NCBI RefSeq assembly: GCF_000150955.2
Contig: NC_011697.1
Coordinates: 26,096 to 90,095 of the forward strand
Length of the DNA stretch: 64,000 bases
Direction: 5' to 3'
From: Phaeodactylum tricornutum CCAP 1055/1
Taxonomy: Eukaryota > Bacillariophyta > Bacillariophyceae > Surirellales > Neidiaceae
Positions within the stretch are counted from its first letter, which is position 1; each line of letters starts with the position of its first letter. The position numbers were made by a program, and so were the translations under genes. Below are positions 10,901 through 20,300 of this stretch, piece by piece. The notes below the pieces were generated by a model. The model did not search any database and was not told where the DNA came from. It saw only the letters and a program-made list of their open reading frames with translations.

Positions 10901-12599
10901 TAGGATAAATGTCGGTGACAAGCGACCGTCTACCAACAAATAGTTGTGCAAATTTAGCGCCATTATCAACAGCAGGCGTGTCCGACCAAATGGTATCGGT
11001 AGCGACAGCTTCATTGCGACGATGAACATTAAGTGCCGGTAAACGAGACTTGAAGTGCTTACGCATAGGTGCATTATAAACCTCGCGAGCGAATTGTGTG
11101 GTGGCCAAGATGGTCTTCCGAACTGTGTCGGCAGAGATCCAACCAAGACAAGGGCGCAAAGCTTCGTAATTGTGGGCATTGCGGGTCATATCATGCTTGT
11201 TTGACGAAAGTATATTGCCAATAGCCGTGGATGGATCGACCAATTCGGGCGACGAAAAAATGTCATAATTGGCAACGTGTCTGTGTCGGTATTCCCCGGT
11301 TGAATTGAAGCGAGGTTCAACGTACAGATCGCCGGGGAGGTCCTGGACGGCATCATGCCAGTCTGTGACGAGATCAATTTCATTGTCAATGATAGACGGA
11401 TCCCAGTCCACATCGGAAGTAAGAACAACATGCGGAAGTGTGTCAAATTCGGTATCCGAAGGTGGGCGCATGTCCATGTAAGCCAGTCCTTGGCGAACGT
11501 GAAGAGGAATAACGTAGTCATCTAGAGTTACGATACGCTGTTTGCCCCCCAGAACCCGAGAACGGTCTTCGACAACGTTCTTGTAGTATTCAAGTTGCGC
11601 ACTAGAATGAATTGTTTTACTTTTCCCATGGTGTGCATACTGGTGAAGTATGACAATGATAGGTCCGTTCTGGGATTCAACGAGTCCAGCAGCGGTGACG
11701 ATATCTAAATCAGGCAGGGTATGGTCATTGATACCAGTGATGCTAGCAAAACGACCTGTCTTGTTCAGGATTTTAACATCATTCCCAGCGAGTCCACCGT
11801 TTGCACCTCTGTCAATGAGGGAGGATGTTGTCCCAGTAACGGCGTGCCGGGAAATACTGTACTCGAGCATGTTGGACTGTAGTGAGCTCGTGGGATTCTG
11901 CTTACAGGAGGAAGCCGAAGCGAGAACTTTTCGAATGTCTCCATGTGCCATAGTACTTGAACGATCAGTGAGATGTGCAAGCAATTCCGTGTCATTCCCA
12001 CAATCGTGGAATTTGTCGTTGTCGTCTTTGTGCAACGATTCGTCCGTTGAAGGAGAGTGTCCCGTATCAGTTAGGGAATGGGAGTTGGCGTGGAATGCAG
12101 AGGATGATTTACTGTTGGCCGATGCATTGCCTTCTTGAGGAGACGACATGCCACGAAGAATTTCTTTCGCATCGTCGGACAGTTTATCCCACATCTCACG
12201 GGGAATATAGGGACGTTCGCGATTGACATTGGTCTGGCGGGCCCGATTCTGGTCGCCTGCTCGACGGTTGTGGACATTTGCCTCGTAAAGGATGGACGGG
12301 GACAAGTCAATGTCGTAATCGACGCCGTAATCATCGTCTGGAAAGGAGGTTTCAGTAACAAAAGCACTACGCTTGGCTTTTGGGTTACGAGAATTGGAAA
12401 GGTTGTTACCTTTGTCATACAAAGTTGCAGCAGCAAGAAGTAGGCTTAGGTAATTCTCATAGTTGATGGGAGACCCCCCTTTAGCTAAATCTAGATTTGC
12501 GGTAGTGTTGACTTGACGGAGTTCCGAAACATCACGAACAGAGGACTCAAGCAGGGTAAGGCATAGCTGCGGGGGCAACTTTTCCGTGCTCGGGACCAT
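7752..12599 (-). CDS. Copia-type pol open frame of the second-level element
   Basis: An open frame of 1615 codons begins at an ATG at 12599 and ends inside the 3' LTR. Parts in order: an N-terminal region with a protease-like segment (about 9-12 kb end of the frame), an integrase core with copia-like flanking segments, a chromodomain-like module at about 9790-9935, a Ty1/copia reverse transcriptase (the YVDDIAVA box near 9060), and RNase H toward the C-terminus. Family knowledge says such products form virus-like particles and integrate cDNA. The gag-like region is separated from this frame by the inserted element. The frame itself looks whole, in keeping with the recent age shown by the LTRs. 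Confidence 0.85.
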   Translation of the reverse strand: MVPSTEKLPPQLCLTLLESSVRDVSELRQVNTTANLDLAKGGSPINYENYLSLLLAAATLYDKGNNLSNSRNPKAKRSAFVTETSFPDDDYGVDYDIDLSPSILYEANVHNRRAGDQNRARQTNVNRERPYIPREMWDKLSDDAKEILRGMSSPQEGNASANSKSSSAFHANSHSLTDTGHSPSTDESLHKDDNDKFHDCGNDTELLAHLTDRSSTMAHGDIRKVLASASSCKQNPTSSLQSNMLEYSISRHAVTGTTSSLIDRGANGGLAGNDVKILNKTGRFASITGINDHTLPDLDIVTAAGLVESQNGPIIVILHQYAHHGKSKTIHSSAQLEYYKNVVEDRSRVLGGKQRIVTLDDYVIPLHVRQGLAYMDMRPPSDTEFDTLPHVVLTSDVDWDPSIIDNEIDLVTDWHDAVQDLPGDLYVEPRFNSTGEYRHRHVANYDIFSSPELVDPSTAIGNILSSNKHDMTRNAHNYEALRPCLGWISADTVRKTILATTQFAREVYNAPMRKHFKSRLPALNVHRRNEAVATDTIWSDTPAVDNGAKFAQLFVGRRSLVTDIYPMKTDKECVNALEDNIRHCGAMDKLISDRAKAEVSKKVSDITRAYHIDQWQSEPNHQHQNYAERRIATVEANANKILNKTGAPNSTWLLCVSYICYLFNHLAHESLHDRTPLEVLNGSTPDISVLLQFHFWEPIYYRLEDPTFPSDGTEKKGRFVGIADSVGDALTYKILTNDSHKILFRSSVRSALKPSETNLRLEPHEGESPPKPINFIKSRRTEDENSYALHTLPGFTPDDLIGRTFLTGTQDNGERFRARIARKILDPDKPHDIQFLVEINDGEHDEIIAYNEILDKVETDLEKELADIDRQWKFKDIVAHQGPLQPTDINYKGSKFNVLVNWETGESTYEPLDVIGADDPITCAAYAKRQGLLDTPGWKQFKRLVNRQKKFQRFVNQSRLHSIRRVPTYKFGYQIPRDHKDAVDIDKRNGNTKWQDAEGIERTQLHEYNTFVDKGKAILSGKHVSNAPTGYRKIRIHTVYDVKHDGRHKARMVAGGHLTPVPPESVYSGVVSLRSLRIVVFLAELNSLKLWGADIGNAYLEAKTQEKVFVVAGPEFGDLTGHILIISKALYGLRSSGLRWHERFADTLRDMGFTPSKADSDVWMRPSRGVYEYIAVYVDDIAVAAHDPDSIVEQLKSVHKYKLKGVGPLEYHLGCTFERDKDGTLSYHPRKYIARMMEQYERMYGESPKQYVSPLDKGDHPELDSTSELSEDGIKQYQSLIGSLQWLITLGRFDIATAVMTMARFRVAPRQGHLDRLKRMYGYLRKMKTGAIRVRTDQPDYAGLPDRSNEWARSIYGNVEELVPHDAPMALGKAVVLTTYVDANLYHDMITGRSVTGILHLINQTPFEWFSKRQATVETATYGSEFVAARIAVEQIIDVRTTMRYLGVEVKGKTIMFGDNQSVITSSTESQSPINKRHNALSYHRVREAIASGIVDFQKILGANNPADVLSKHWGFQQAWPLLKPILFWQGDTSDCDTKALKDTTQTDGECHGIVPCDMSSNDVRQLDVNTVNGSWSVLENEVSRMGVSSVLLYGVPRYNDVSSVGENATERVVF

Positions 12600-12675
12600 G
12601 TTGTTGTAGATGCGTAAATGGTTTTTCCAATGCAGAATGAATCCTTCTGCAGTTCCAGTCCAGGAGCTGCCATAT

Positions 12676-12837
12676 TAGAAAACCCCTACGTCAAGCGATA
12701 CATGAGGGGTTCATATCCCTAAGTCTATCAGATAAGTCTATAATCTTGTGTTTTTACGCCTTTGGTCGTCTACGAAAGTATGCGGGATCCTTTCGGTTCC
12801 TTAGACGATTCTAGCCCGTTATCGTTGCAGTTTTCTA
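12676..12837 (+). repeat. 5' LTR of the youngest copia element
   Basis: A 162-base LTR, TAGAAAAC...GTTTTCTA, with no difference from 19234-19395 by direct reading. It is followed by GTTTATCAGACCC, the expected place of the primer-binding site. Confidence 0.92.
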
Positions 12838-13566
12838 GTTTATCAGACCCAGTAGTTCTATGCTGAGGTAACGGGATCAAAGGTAGTGTCTTCGTTGTGT
12901 TTTCGAGTGTTTGAAGTGATCGCTGATTCCGATTGTGCCTGGGGAGGTAGGGCAAAATACCTGGCTTTTCATGTCGTTGTTAAGTCGCCGAAGCCTGCAG
13001 AGGCCTGGAAAATACTGCCAGTTTCTCATAGTGGTCCACGTGATAGACGTGTTGATCGGTTACTGGGTTTCGTATCCGTCTAACGGTCTGAAACGAGGCA
13101 AAATCTCCATGGTTGGACGCATCCATGAATCTCTTCATCTATCGAAGAAGGTGCATTGCACAAAATTGTATTGTTTGCTAAATGCTCGGGTTTTGAGCGT
13201 CATTCATGTGTGGATGATAAGTAGTATGCTTATACGAAGCAGTTACTTATGCAACAATTATTATCGGAATTATACCGCAAGGTAGTCGCGGATCCTCCAC
13301 TCTGATAGATATTGGTTAAATATCTCGAACGGATGAGAGCGACAGCTGTTTTGTGTTCGCTAGAGTTCGTTGCGTACTTATTGTATGGTAATGAAACGGT
13401 ACTCGTTATCGATATCATTTATTCAAGTCTATATGTGAAATTCACATTTGATGACATCAATGATCAATAATTCTCGTGTTCACGTGGCGTGAGAACACTG
13501 AATGTTCGAAACCAACTAACAGAATTTTATGAGTTTGTGATACAGGAAGAAAGAAGAAAGTTGACC

Positions 13567-14979
13567 ATGGCAGCCGCTTTAGCTCAAGTTCGAAATGCTT
13601 TACAAGCAATTGGTATTGTTGATGTTGAACAGCGTGATGCCATTACTGATTCGATTACGTCTATGGATGTTTTCGAGATTGCGACGGATGATTTTATCAA
13701 GGATATGTGTAAGAATATTCGTCGTCCCGGGGGTACACTCCCGAATCCTAACGCGGAAGAACCAGGAGCACCGGCTGTGATTCCTCGCAATGGTGTTGCG
13801 ATTTCACCCACTGCGGAGGAGCGTCTTGTCTTGTTGGCGTACTATGTTCGTCATTTGAAGCGCACTTCTCGGCCTTATCCAGTTCAGTTTAATCCGGCGC
13901 GCATTTACTCGATGATTGAGATTAAGAAGCGCGAAAAGGAAGATAAAGAGTTGGCAAAAGACCTTACGGCTCCTACTCAGATTGAAGATTTAAAGAAGAT
14001 TCGTGATGCGTTCGAGAATATTGCGGAGTACTTGCTGCAAATTCGAGGAACAACAGGAGTCCCACTCGCTTACGTTATTCGTGAAGAGGAAGAAGTTCCA
14101 GAGGGTCCAGACAATAATTATCAGGATGCGTTCGAAGAAATGATTGCTCGCAGTCCTCATGATGAAGAGTCTTATGCGGCAGACAATGCTCAGGTGTGGA
14201 CCATTATTCGTAGTTGTACTCATGGAGGTCCGGCTTGGAGTTGGGTGTCGTCGTATTCGAGAGCTCGAAACGGTCGTGCGGCGTGGTTTGCTTTGCGTTC
14301 GCATTATTTGGGACCGACAAATCAGTCGAAGATCATGACACGAGCTGAAGGGGACCTTGAATCGAAGTTTTATAACGGAGAGCGTCGTGGTTTTACGTTT
14401 GAGCGTTTTGCAGAGATTCATCAGCAAGCGCACACAGATATGGAAGAGTTTGGAGAACCTTTGACGGAGGCAGCCAAAGTTCGAAAGTTTTTGAAACGTA
14501 TTCAGGCACCGTTTCTAAATTCTGCAGTTGCCACTGTTCGTGCTAACCCATCTTTGAAAAATGATTTTGAAGCGACAGTGAATTTTCTGAGTGAATTTAT
14601 TGAAGAGCAGAATCAGGCTCAGCTTCGAAATATTTCGTCAGGTCGATCTGGTCGTGGTCGAGGGCGAGGTAAAGGGTCAGTACGTGGTAATAAAGGTCGT
14701 GGTGGACGTGGTGGAAACAAGGGTGTTTTCAACAAGGGATCTACCAATGGTATGGTGGATAGATATTATACTTTTGATGAATACAAGACCATGAATGCAG
14801 AACAAAAGCGTCATTTGCATACCTTACGTGAAGAAGCTGGTGGAAAGCGTCGAAATGCATCTGGTGTTAATTCTAAGGACAATGATGACGAAAAGAAGTC
14901 AAAGACCAGTCACGATGATACGAATTCTCTTACATCGAAGTCATCGGCAGGACGAAGCATGTCACAGAGAAATTCTTGA
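13567..14979 (+). CDS. Gag of the youngest copia element
   Basis: The frame starts at ATGGCAGCCGCT (13567), which is preferred over earlier non-ATG starts because the decayed outer copy has the same ATG context at 22171. It gives about 470 residues. The middle is helical and charged, as in copia capsids. The C-terminal third has an Arg/Gly-rich stretch (about 14635-14720, RGRGRGKG-like), a basic RNA-binding tail in place of the usual CCHC zinc knuckle. The frame ends in TGA, and pol follows in the same frame. Role by family: forms the particle that packages element RNA. Confidence 0.85.
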   Translation: MAAALAQVRNALQAIGIVDVEQRDAITDSITSMDVFEIATDDFIKDMCKNIRRPGGTLPNPNAEEPGAPAVIPRNGVAISPTAEERLVLLAYYVRHLKRTSRPYPVQFNPARIYSMIEIKKREKEDKELAKDLTAPTQIEDLKKIRDAFENIAEYLLQIRGTTGVPLAYVIREEEEVPEGPDNNYQDAFEEMIARSPHDEESYAADNAQVWTIIRSCTHGGPAWSWVSSYSRARNGRAAWFALRSHYLGPTNQSKIMTRAEGDLESKFYNGERRGFTFERFAEIHQQAHTDMEEFGEPLTEAAKVRKFLKRIQAPFLNSAVATVRANPSLKNDFEATVNFLSEFIEEQNQAQLRNISSGRSGRGRGRGKGSVRGNKGRGGRGGNKGVFNKGSTNGMVDRYYTFDEYKTMNAEQKRHLHTLREEAGGKRRNASGVNSKDNDDEKKSKTSHDDTNSLTSKSSAGRSMSQRNS

Positions 14980-17900
14980 CAATTACCGAAAGTGTCGGTT
15001 GTGTCTACACGTTCTATTTCTATACAGTCACTTGAGAGTGCATTTATATCACACGCGGAGTTAGATTCTCACGCGGATACATGTTGTGTTGGTCGACACG
15101 CTTATATATTCCAAGAAACCTCTCGAACAGTTGATGTTTCTGCATTTTTATCTACATTTGGTCAAGCCCGGTCTGTACCAATTGTCTCTGCTGCACTTGC
15201 TTTTGATCATCCTTACACATATGAGACATTTATTTTAGTTATTCATCAGGCTTTACATTTTCCTACAATGGAACATGCTTTGTTAAATCCGAATCAAATT
15301 CGATTAAATGATGTCGAAGTGAATGATTGTCCCCGATTTTTGTCGGAAAAGCTTACGGAGTTATCGCATTCGATTTATTTCCCGAAAGATGATGTGAGGT
15401 TACCATTATCATTAGATGGAGTCATTTCTTACTTACCAGTCCGCAAGCCGTCTGCGGAGGAGTTTCGAAATTTCCACAAGTTGAACCTTACTTATGAAAG
15501 TCCAATTTGGGATCCGTATTCGACAGATTTTTCTCGTCAGGAGGAGAAGTTCACCGATAGTAAGGGTGCGTTGGTAACGAGAAATTCTGTACATGCGAAC
15601 ATTCAAATGGTTACAACGAAAGACAGTACAGTATCAATGGTTTTATCATCTGTTTCGATGTCTTTGGAAGACAAACATTTGATTGATGAACTTGAAAAGA
15701 CTTGTATTGTTAGTGTTGCACAGTCGTCGAATTACAGGTATAAGGTAACGCCAGAAGAGTTGGCGAAGCGATGGAACATTGGTTTATCGACAGCGAAGCG
15801 AACATTACTCGCAACGACTCAGAGAGGGGTCAAAGACATTGCTAGTCGATCGTTAGCGAAGAGAGTGAAACCAGTCACTGCACAGTTGAGATACCGTCAC
15901 TTGCGCACGAGTTTGTATACGGATACGATGTTTTCGAATGTCGTCTCGTCTCGAGGAAATTCTTGTGCTCAAATTTATGTGAACGATGTTGACTGGACTC
16001 GTGCTTACCCAATGAAGTCGAAAGGTCAGGCTCACGATACGTTGGATTTGTTATTTCATCGTGAGGGAGTTCCAGCTGAAATTATTTCAGATGGTGCCAA
16101 AGAATTAGTTCAAGGAGAGTTCAGACGAAAGGTTCGTGCTGCAGGAGCTCATGCTAAAGAGATTGAGCCATATTCACCGTGGTTGAATCGAGCGGAAACC
16201 GCAATCAAAGCATTGAAGCGTATGACGAATACAGCTATGTCGAAGTCACAGGCATCAGTACGATTGTGGGATATTTGCTTGGAGTTGCAATGTTTGATCC
16301 GATCGTCAATTGCGCATAATATTTACGCATTGAACGACGACGTCCCGAATACAGCAGTGTCGGGAGATACAACGGATATTAGTCATTTATGCGAGTTTGC
16401 ATGGTATGATTGGGTATGGTATTTGGATCCAGTTGACTTTCCGGAGGATAAGCGGAAACTTGGTCGCTGGCTCGGACCTGCTCACGATATAGGTGATGCG
16501 ATGTGTGCTCGTATACTTGCCAGAAATTCGCAAATTATTTCGCGAACTACTTACTCCCCACTTTCGACAAGTGATCTTAATTCTCAACAGGTGAAGTTGC
16601 TTCAAGAGAGTTTTGAGACGAACGTTCGTTTGGTTATGAACGAAGATGATCGTATTAAAAATACTTATGTTTTCGAGGTGGAACCCAGTGAGTTCGAGAC
16701 GTATTCGGACCATTATACAGGGGACCAGGAAATGATGCCACAAGCAGACGAGTACGATCACGAAGCTTTTAACGAGTATATCAATGCTGAAGTAATGATA
16801 CCAAGACATGATCATATTGGTGCTGGTCGAATAATTGGACAAAAGAAAGATCGAGATGGTAATCCAATCGGGAGGTCGAATCCTGATCCAGTTTTGGACA
16901 CTCGCATCTTAGAAGTTCAATTCCCAGATGGTAACGTACAGGAATACGCGGCTAATGTTATTGCTGAGCATCTTTATTCACAGGTTGATGACGAGGGTCG
17001 TCGTTATCTTTTAATGGATGAAATTGTTGATCACCGAAAAGACGGATCGGCGGTTGCTGCTGATGATCTGTATTATACAGACAAACGTGGTGTAAAACAA
17101 ATGCGTCGAACAACAAAAGGTTGGCAACTTTTACTTCAATGGAAAGACGGATCAAATACATGGATTCCCTTGAAAGACCTGAAAGAATCGAATCCTGTTG
17201 ACGTCGCCGAATATGTTGTTGCAAACAAGTTAGTCCATGAACCAGCTTTTGCCTGGTGGGTACCGGACGTATTACGAAAACGAGAGCGAATTATTTCAGC
17301 GGTAAAGGCCAGATACCTGAAACGGACTCACAAATTCGGTATTCGTATGCCGAAATCAGTAAAGAAAGCTCTCGAGATTGATCGTGATACTAACACTTCT
17401 ATATGGTTGGATGCAATCAGAAAAGAGATGAAAAATGTTATGCCAGCGTTCAAAGTTCTTGAACCCAATGCGTCGAAACCAGTTGGTTACACTTGGATAC
17501 CTTGTCATATGATTTTTGATATCAAAATGGACTTCACTCGCAAAGCCAGATTCGTCGCCGGGGGACACGTTACAGATCCACCGAGTTCGATTACTTATGC
17601 TAGTGTTGTTTCCAGGGACAGTGTTCGAATTGCATTACTTATCGCAGCGTTGAATTCGATGCAAATACTTGGTGCTGATGCACAAAACGCATATTTGAAT
17701 GCCCCAGTTCGAGAAAAGGTATATACGACATGTGGTCCAGAATTTGGGAATTCGACGGAAGGTCGTTATGCAATTATCGTTCGAGCGTTGTATGGTTTGA
17801 AGTCAAGTGGAGCAGCATGGCGTGCTCACTTAGCTGCAACAATGGAAGAATTAATGTTTACCTCTTGTATTGCAGATCCGGATGTTTGGTTAAGACCATT

Positions 17901-19029
17901 TCAGAATGAAGGTGGTCTCAAATTTTATGAGTATGTACTTATTTACACGGATGATTTCCTATGTATCAGTCATGATCCGAAGAGTATCTTGGATACTATT
18001 GGAAAACATTTCAAGCTTAAACCGGAATCCATTAAGACACCGGATACCTATTTGGGAGCGAATCTTGGACACTTTTCACTTCCCGATAAGCCAGACAAGC
18101 CGCGATGGTCTATGAGTTCGACAAATTATGTGAAACAAGCTGTCGCAAATGTTGAGAAAGATTTGGACGAAATCAAAAGAGGTTTGCCTAACAAAGTGTC
18201 GTCGCCAATGTCGACGAAATATCGACCAGAACTTGATGTTTCTCCTGTGTTGAATGCAGAGCGTGCTAACTATTTTCAGTCTCAGATTGGTGTTTTGAGA
18301 TGGGCAGTTGAAATTGGTCGAATTGATATTATGTGTGAAGTATCTATGCTTTCATCATTTCTCGCGATGCCACGAGAAGGACACTTGAGTGCTGTTCTTC
18401 ATATTTTTGCTTATTTGAAATCTCACAACAGGTCACGACTCGTATTTGATGATTCGTATGCTGATATTGAGAACCATTTTATAGATGGCGCAGATTGGAC
18501 GGATTTTTATGGTAATGTGAAGGAACCTATTCCGCCGAATGCTCCGAAGCCACGTGGTAGGGCTGTGGAGATTACTGCTTTTGTTGACGCTGACCATGCT
18601 GGAGACAAAGTCACTCGTCGTTCACGAACAGGTGTTTTGATCTATCTTAATCGTGCTCCGATTATGTGGTTTTCGAAGCGTCAGAATTCAGTTGAAACGT
18701 CTTCGTTTGGAAGTGAGTTTGTTGCGTTAAAGATTGCTACGGAGATGATACAGGGTTTGAGGTATAAGTTACGGATGATGGGAATTCCGATTGATGGTCC
18801 GGCTAGAGTTTTGTGCGACAATATGTCGGTGGTACACAATACTACAGCACCGGAATCGATGTTGAAGAAGAAGAGTAATGCTATTGCATATCACTTTGTA
18901 CGAGAGAATGTCGCGATGGGAGTTATCAAGATTGCTTATGAGCCGTCGGAGACAAACTTAGCCGATGCGCTAACAAAGGTTCAGTCAGCCCCAGTACGAC
19001 AGAATCTTATGCGTCAAGTTTTATATTGA
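14980..19029 (+). CDS. Pol of the youngest copia element
   Basis: The frame is open for about 1350 codons directly after the gag terminator and in the same frame. Parts in order: a retroviral-type protease (LDSHADTC box near 15060), integrase, a chromodomain-like module at about 17098-17230, reverse transcriptase of copia type (YTDDFLCIS box near 17945) and RNase H ending at 19029. No ATG sits at the beginning, so expression from gag by readthrough or from a separate message is likely. It looks whole. It is the best reference for recognising the older copies at 1525-3300 and 21637-25481. Confidence 0.88.
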   Translation, partial: QLPKVSVVSTRSISIQSLESAFISHAELDSHADTCCVGRHAYIFQETSRTVDVSAFLSTFGQARSVPIVSAALAFDHPYTYETFILVIHQALHFPTMEHALLNPNQIRLNDVEVNDCPRFLSEKLTELSHSIYFPKDDVRLPLSLDGVISYLPVRKPSAEEFRNFHKLNLTYESPIWDPYSTDFSRQEEKFTDSKGALVTRNSVHANIQMVTTKDSTVSMVLSSVSMSLEDKHLIDELEKTCIVSVAQSSNYRYKVTPEELAKRWNIGLSTAKRTLLATTQRGVKDIASRSLAKRVKPVTAQLRYRHLRTSLYTDTMFSNVVSSRGNSCAQIYVNDVDWTRAYPMKSKGQAHDTLDLLFHREGVPAEIISDGAKELVQGEFRRKVRAAGAHAKEIEPYSPWLNRAETAIKALKRMTNTAMSKSQASVRLWDICLELQCLIRSSIAHNIYALNDDVPNTAVSGDTTDISHLCEFAWYDWVWYLDPVDFPEDKRKLGRWLGPAHDIGDAMCARILARNSQIISRTTYSPLSTSDLNSQQVKLLQESFETNVRLVMNEDDRIKNTYVFEVEPSEFETYSDHYTGDQEMMPQADEYDHEAFNEYINAEVMIPRHDHIGAGRIIGQKKDRDGNPIGRSNPDPVLDTRILEVQFPDGNVQEYAANVIAEHLYSQVDDEGRRYLLMDEIVDHRKDGSAVAADDLYYTDKRGVKQMRRTTKGWQLLLQWKDGSNTWIPLKDLKESNPVDVAEYVVANKLVHEPAFAWWVPDVLRKRERIISAVKARYLKRTHKFGIRMPKSVKKALEIDRDTNTSIWLDAIRKEMKNVMPAFKVLEPNASKPVGYTWIPCHMIFDIKMDFTRKARFVAGGHVTDPPSSITYASVVSRDSVRIALLIAALNSMQILGADAQNAYLNAPVREKVYTTCGPEFGNSTEGRYAIIVRALYGLKSSGAAWRAHLAATMEELMFTSCIADPDVWLRPFQNEGGLKFYEYVLIYTDDFLCISHDPKSILDTIGKHFKLKPESIKTPDTYLGANLGHFSLPDKPDKPRWSMSSTNYVKQAVANVEKDLDEIKRGLPNKVSSPMSTKYRPELDVSPVLNAERANYFQSQIGVLRWAVEIGRIDIMCEVSMLSSFLAMPREGHLSAVLHIFAYLKSHNRSRLVFDDSYADIENHFIDGADWTDFYGNVKEPIPPNAPKPRGRAVEITAFVDADHAGDKVTRRSRTGVLIYLNRAPIMWFSKRQNSVETSSFGSEFVALKIATEMIQGLRYKLRMMGIPIDGPARVLCDNMSVVHNTTAPESMLKKKSNAIAYHFVRENVAMGVIKIAYEPSETNLADALTKVQSAPVRQNLMRQVLY

Positions 19030-19233
19030 GTCAAATGAAGAAGGGTTTGCCGACTTTCCCGTTTCGATGAAGCCAGTATCGGAACAAATTGCATTTGCAA
19101 TACTACATGTCATTGCATGCAGTGTCGAAGTTTTATTTTACAAGTTGTGGATCCCTATTTTTCCCATAGTGGTTTTGAGGGGACACATCTCTCCATGTCC
19201 ATGTCTATGTTTATGGTTTCGATGTGTGGGGAC

Positions 19234-19395
19234 TAGAAAACCCCTACGTCAAGCGATACATGAGGGGTTCATATCCCTAAGTCTATCAGATAAGTCTATA
19301 ATCTTGTGTTTTTACGCCTTTGGTCGTCTACGAAAGTATGCGGGATCCTTTCGGTTCCTTAGACGATTCTAGCCCGTTATCGTTGCAGTTTTCTA
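19234..19395 (+). repeat. 3' LTR of the youngest copia element
   Basis: A 162-base LTR preceded by the polypurine-like GTGTGGGGAC and followed by ATAT, the right copy of the target duplication. It is identical to the 5' LTR. Confidence 0.92.
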
Positions 19396-19399
19396 ATAT

Positions 19400-20234
19400 T
19401 TTGCAGAAGTCAAGTATGACAAAGTGGTACCAGAGCTGATTTTTGCAGCTGTGGATTCGGTGTAATGTTTAACAACTTTGGCAAACACAGCTTGTGCATC
19501 AAAATCAAAAGCATGTTCACGAACAATGTTTTTACCCATATCCGTTTGCAGACAATGTTCTAGCGCAGAATAAACAAATTTCTTTTGTTCGCGGAAGAGC
19601 AATATTTCATCATTATCCGTAGGAGAATAAGCTGGATTTAGAACATTATCTACATTGTGCGATACGGCGGTAACGACAAAGGTACGGTAGAAGTTGTCCC
19701 AATAACAATCATCCTTAAGAACTGGATAATGCGCCTTGTCTCGTTTGACACCATGTTTGAAATCGGCAACAGCAGATCGACTACTACTTCCAGTCATAGT
19801 TGTAGTATTGGTGGGCTTTTGAACAGGTGTAGATGGGGTCTCAGGAAGATGAGCTGAAGAGAATCGTCTGTACAAACTGAAATCATCCTTGGCAAGGGAA
19901 ATGAGTTCGTAATTTGATAACATGCCACCATTTTCACGGATGAGTTGACGTGTCCAATGTAAGAAATAACGTAGAAGTTGTCGATGGGCCATGAGCAATC
20001 GCGCCGGGGAAGTACACCTTTGTCCTCTAGTGGCAGAGGGGTATACTCTAGAGATTCAAGTTCACTCTCGTAGATACCTAGAAGGGCGTCTAGTTCATCG
20101 TATCCATTTTGTATGAGGCATAAACGGATAGGAGAGGTTGCCAACAGTGCAAGAACCGTGTCCAACAGATGTGCAAGGGCACTTGCATCGGATGTTGTCC
20201 GGGTGGCCGTAACCATGTTGAGACGAATAGCCAA
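19400..20234 (-). mobile_element. Gag-like part of the second-level element
   Basis: Minus-strand coding-like sequence lies immediately to the right of the youngest element and belongs to the element at 7276-21636. Overlapping open frames cover about 19400-20234, with a helical, charged composition like copia gag N-terminal halves. It is separated from its pol by the inserted element and seems to have one or two further breaks. Confidence 0.6.
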
Positions 20235-20240
20235 CCAGGC

Positions 20241-20300
20241 CTTGAGCTGGGCTGAGTAGCCGGGTCAGGTCTTGAGTTGGGCTGGATAGCCGGATCGGTA
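20241..20300 (+). repeat. Two-copy 30-base tandem repeat
   Basis: Two imperfect units, both starting CTTGAG(C/T)TGGGCTG and both holding TAGCCGG, lie in the leader of the second-level element, 30 bases apart. They may be a packaging or leader structure, or simple slippage. Confidence 0.6.

Larger units (their letters stand above)
12676..19395 (+). mobile_element. Innermost, youngest Ty1/copia element
   Basis: The element is 6720 bases long, with identical 162-base LTRs at 12676-12837 and 19234-19395. A target duplication ATAT (ATATT if the first LTR base is counted) lies at 12672-12675 and 19396-19399. Between the LTRs are a leader of about 730 bases, gag (13567-14979), pol (to 19029), a 3' leader and a G-rich tract (GTGTGGGG) before the 3' LTR. 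It lies in the opposite orientation to the element it interrupts, whose gag-like sequence continues directly on its right flank. It looks whole, and LTR identity marks it as the most recent event in the stack. Confidence 0.93.

Noticed and set aside
12705-12720. GGGGTTCATATCCC in the copia LTRs, similar to a tRNA T-arm
   Set aside because: It lacks the GA of the B-box, and no cloverleaf forms around it. It recurs only as part of the LTR.
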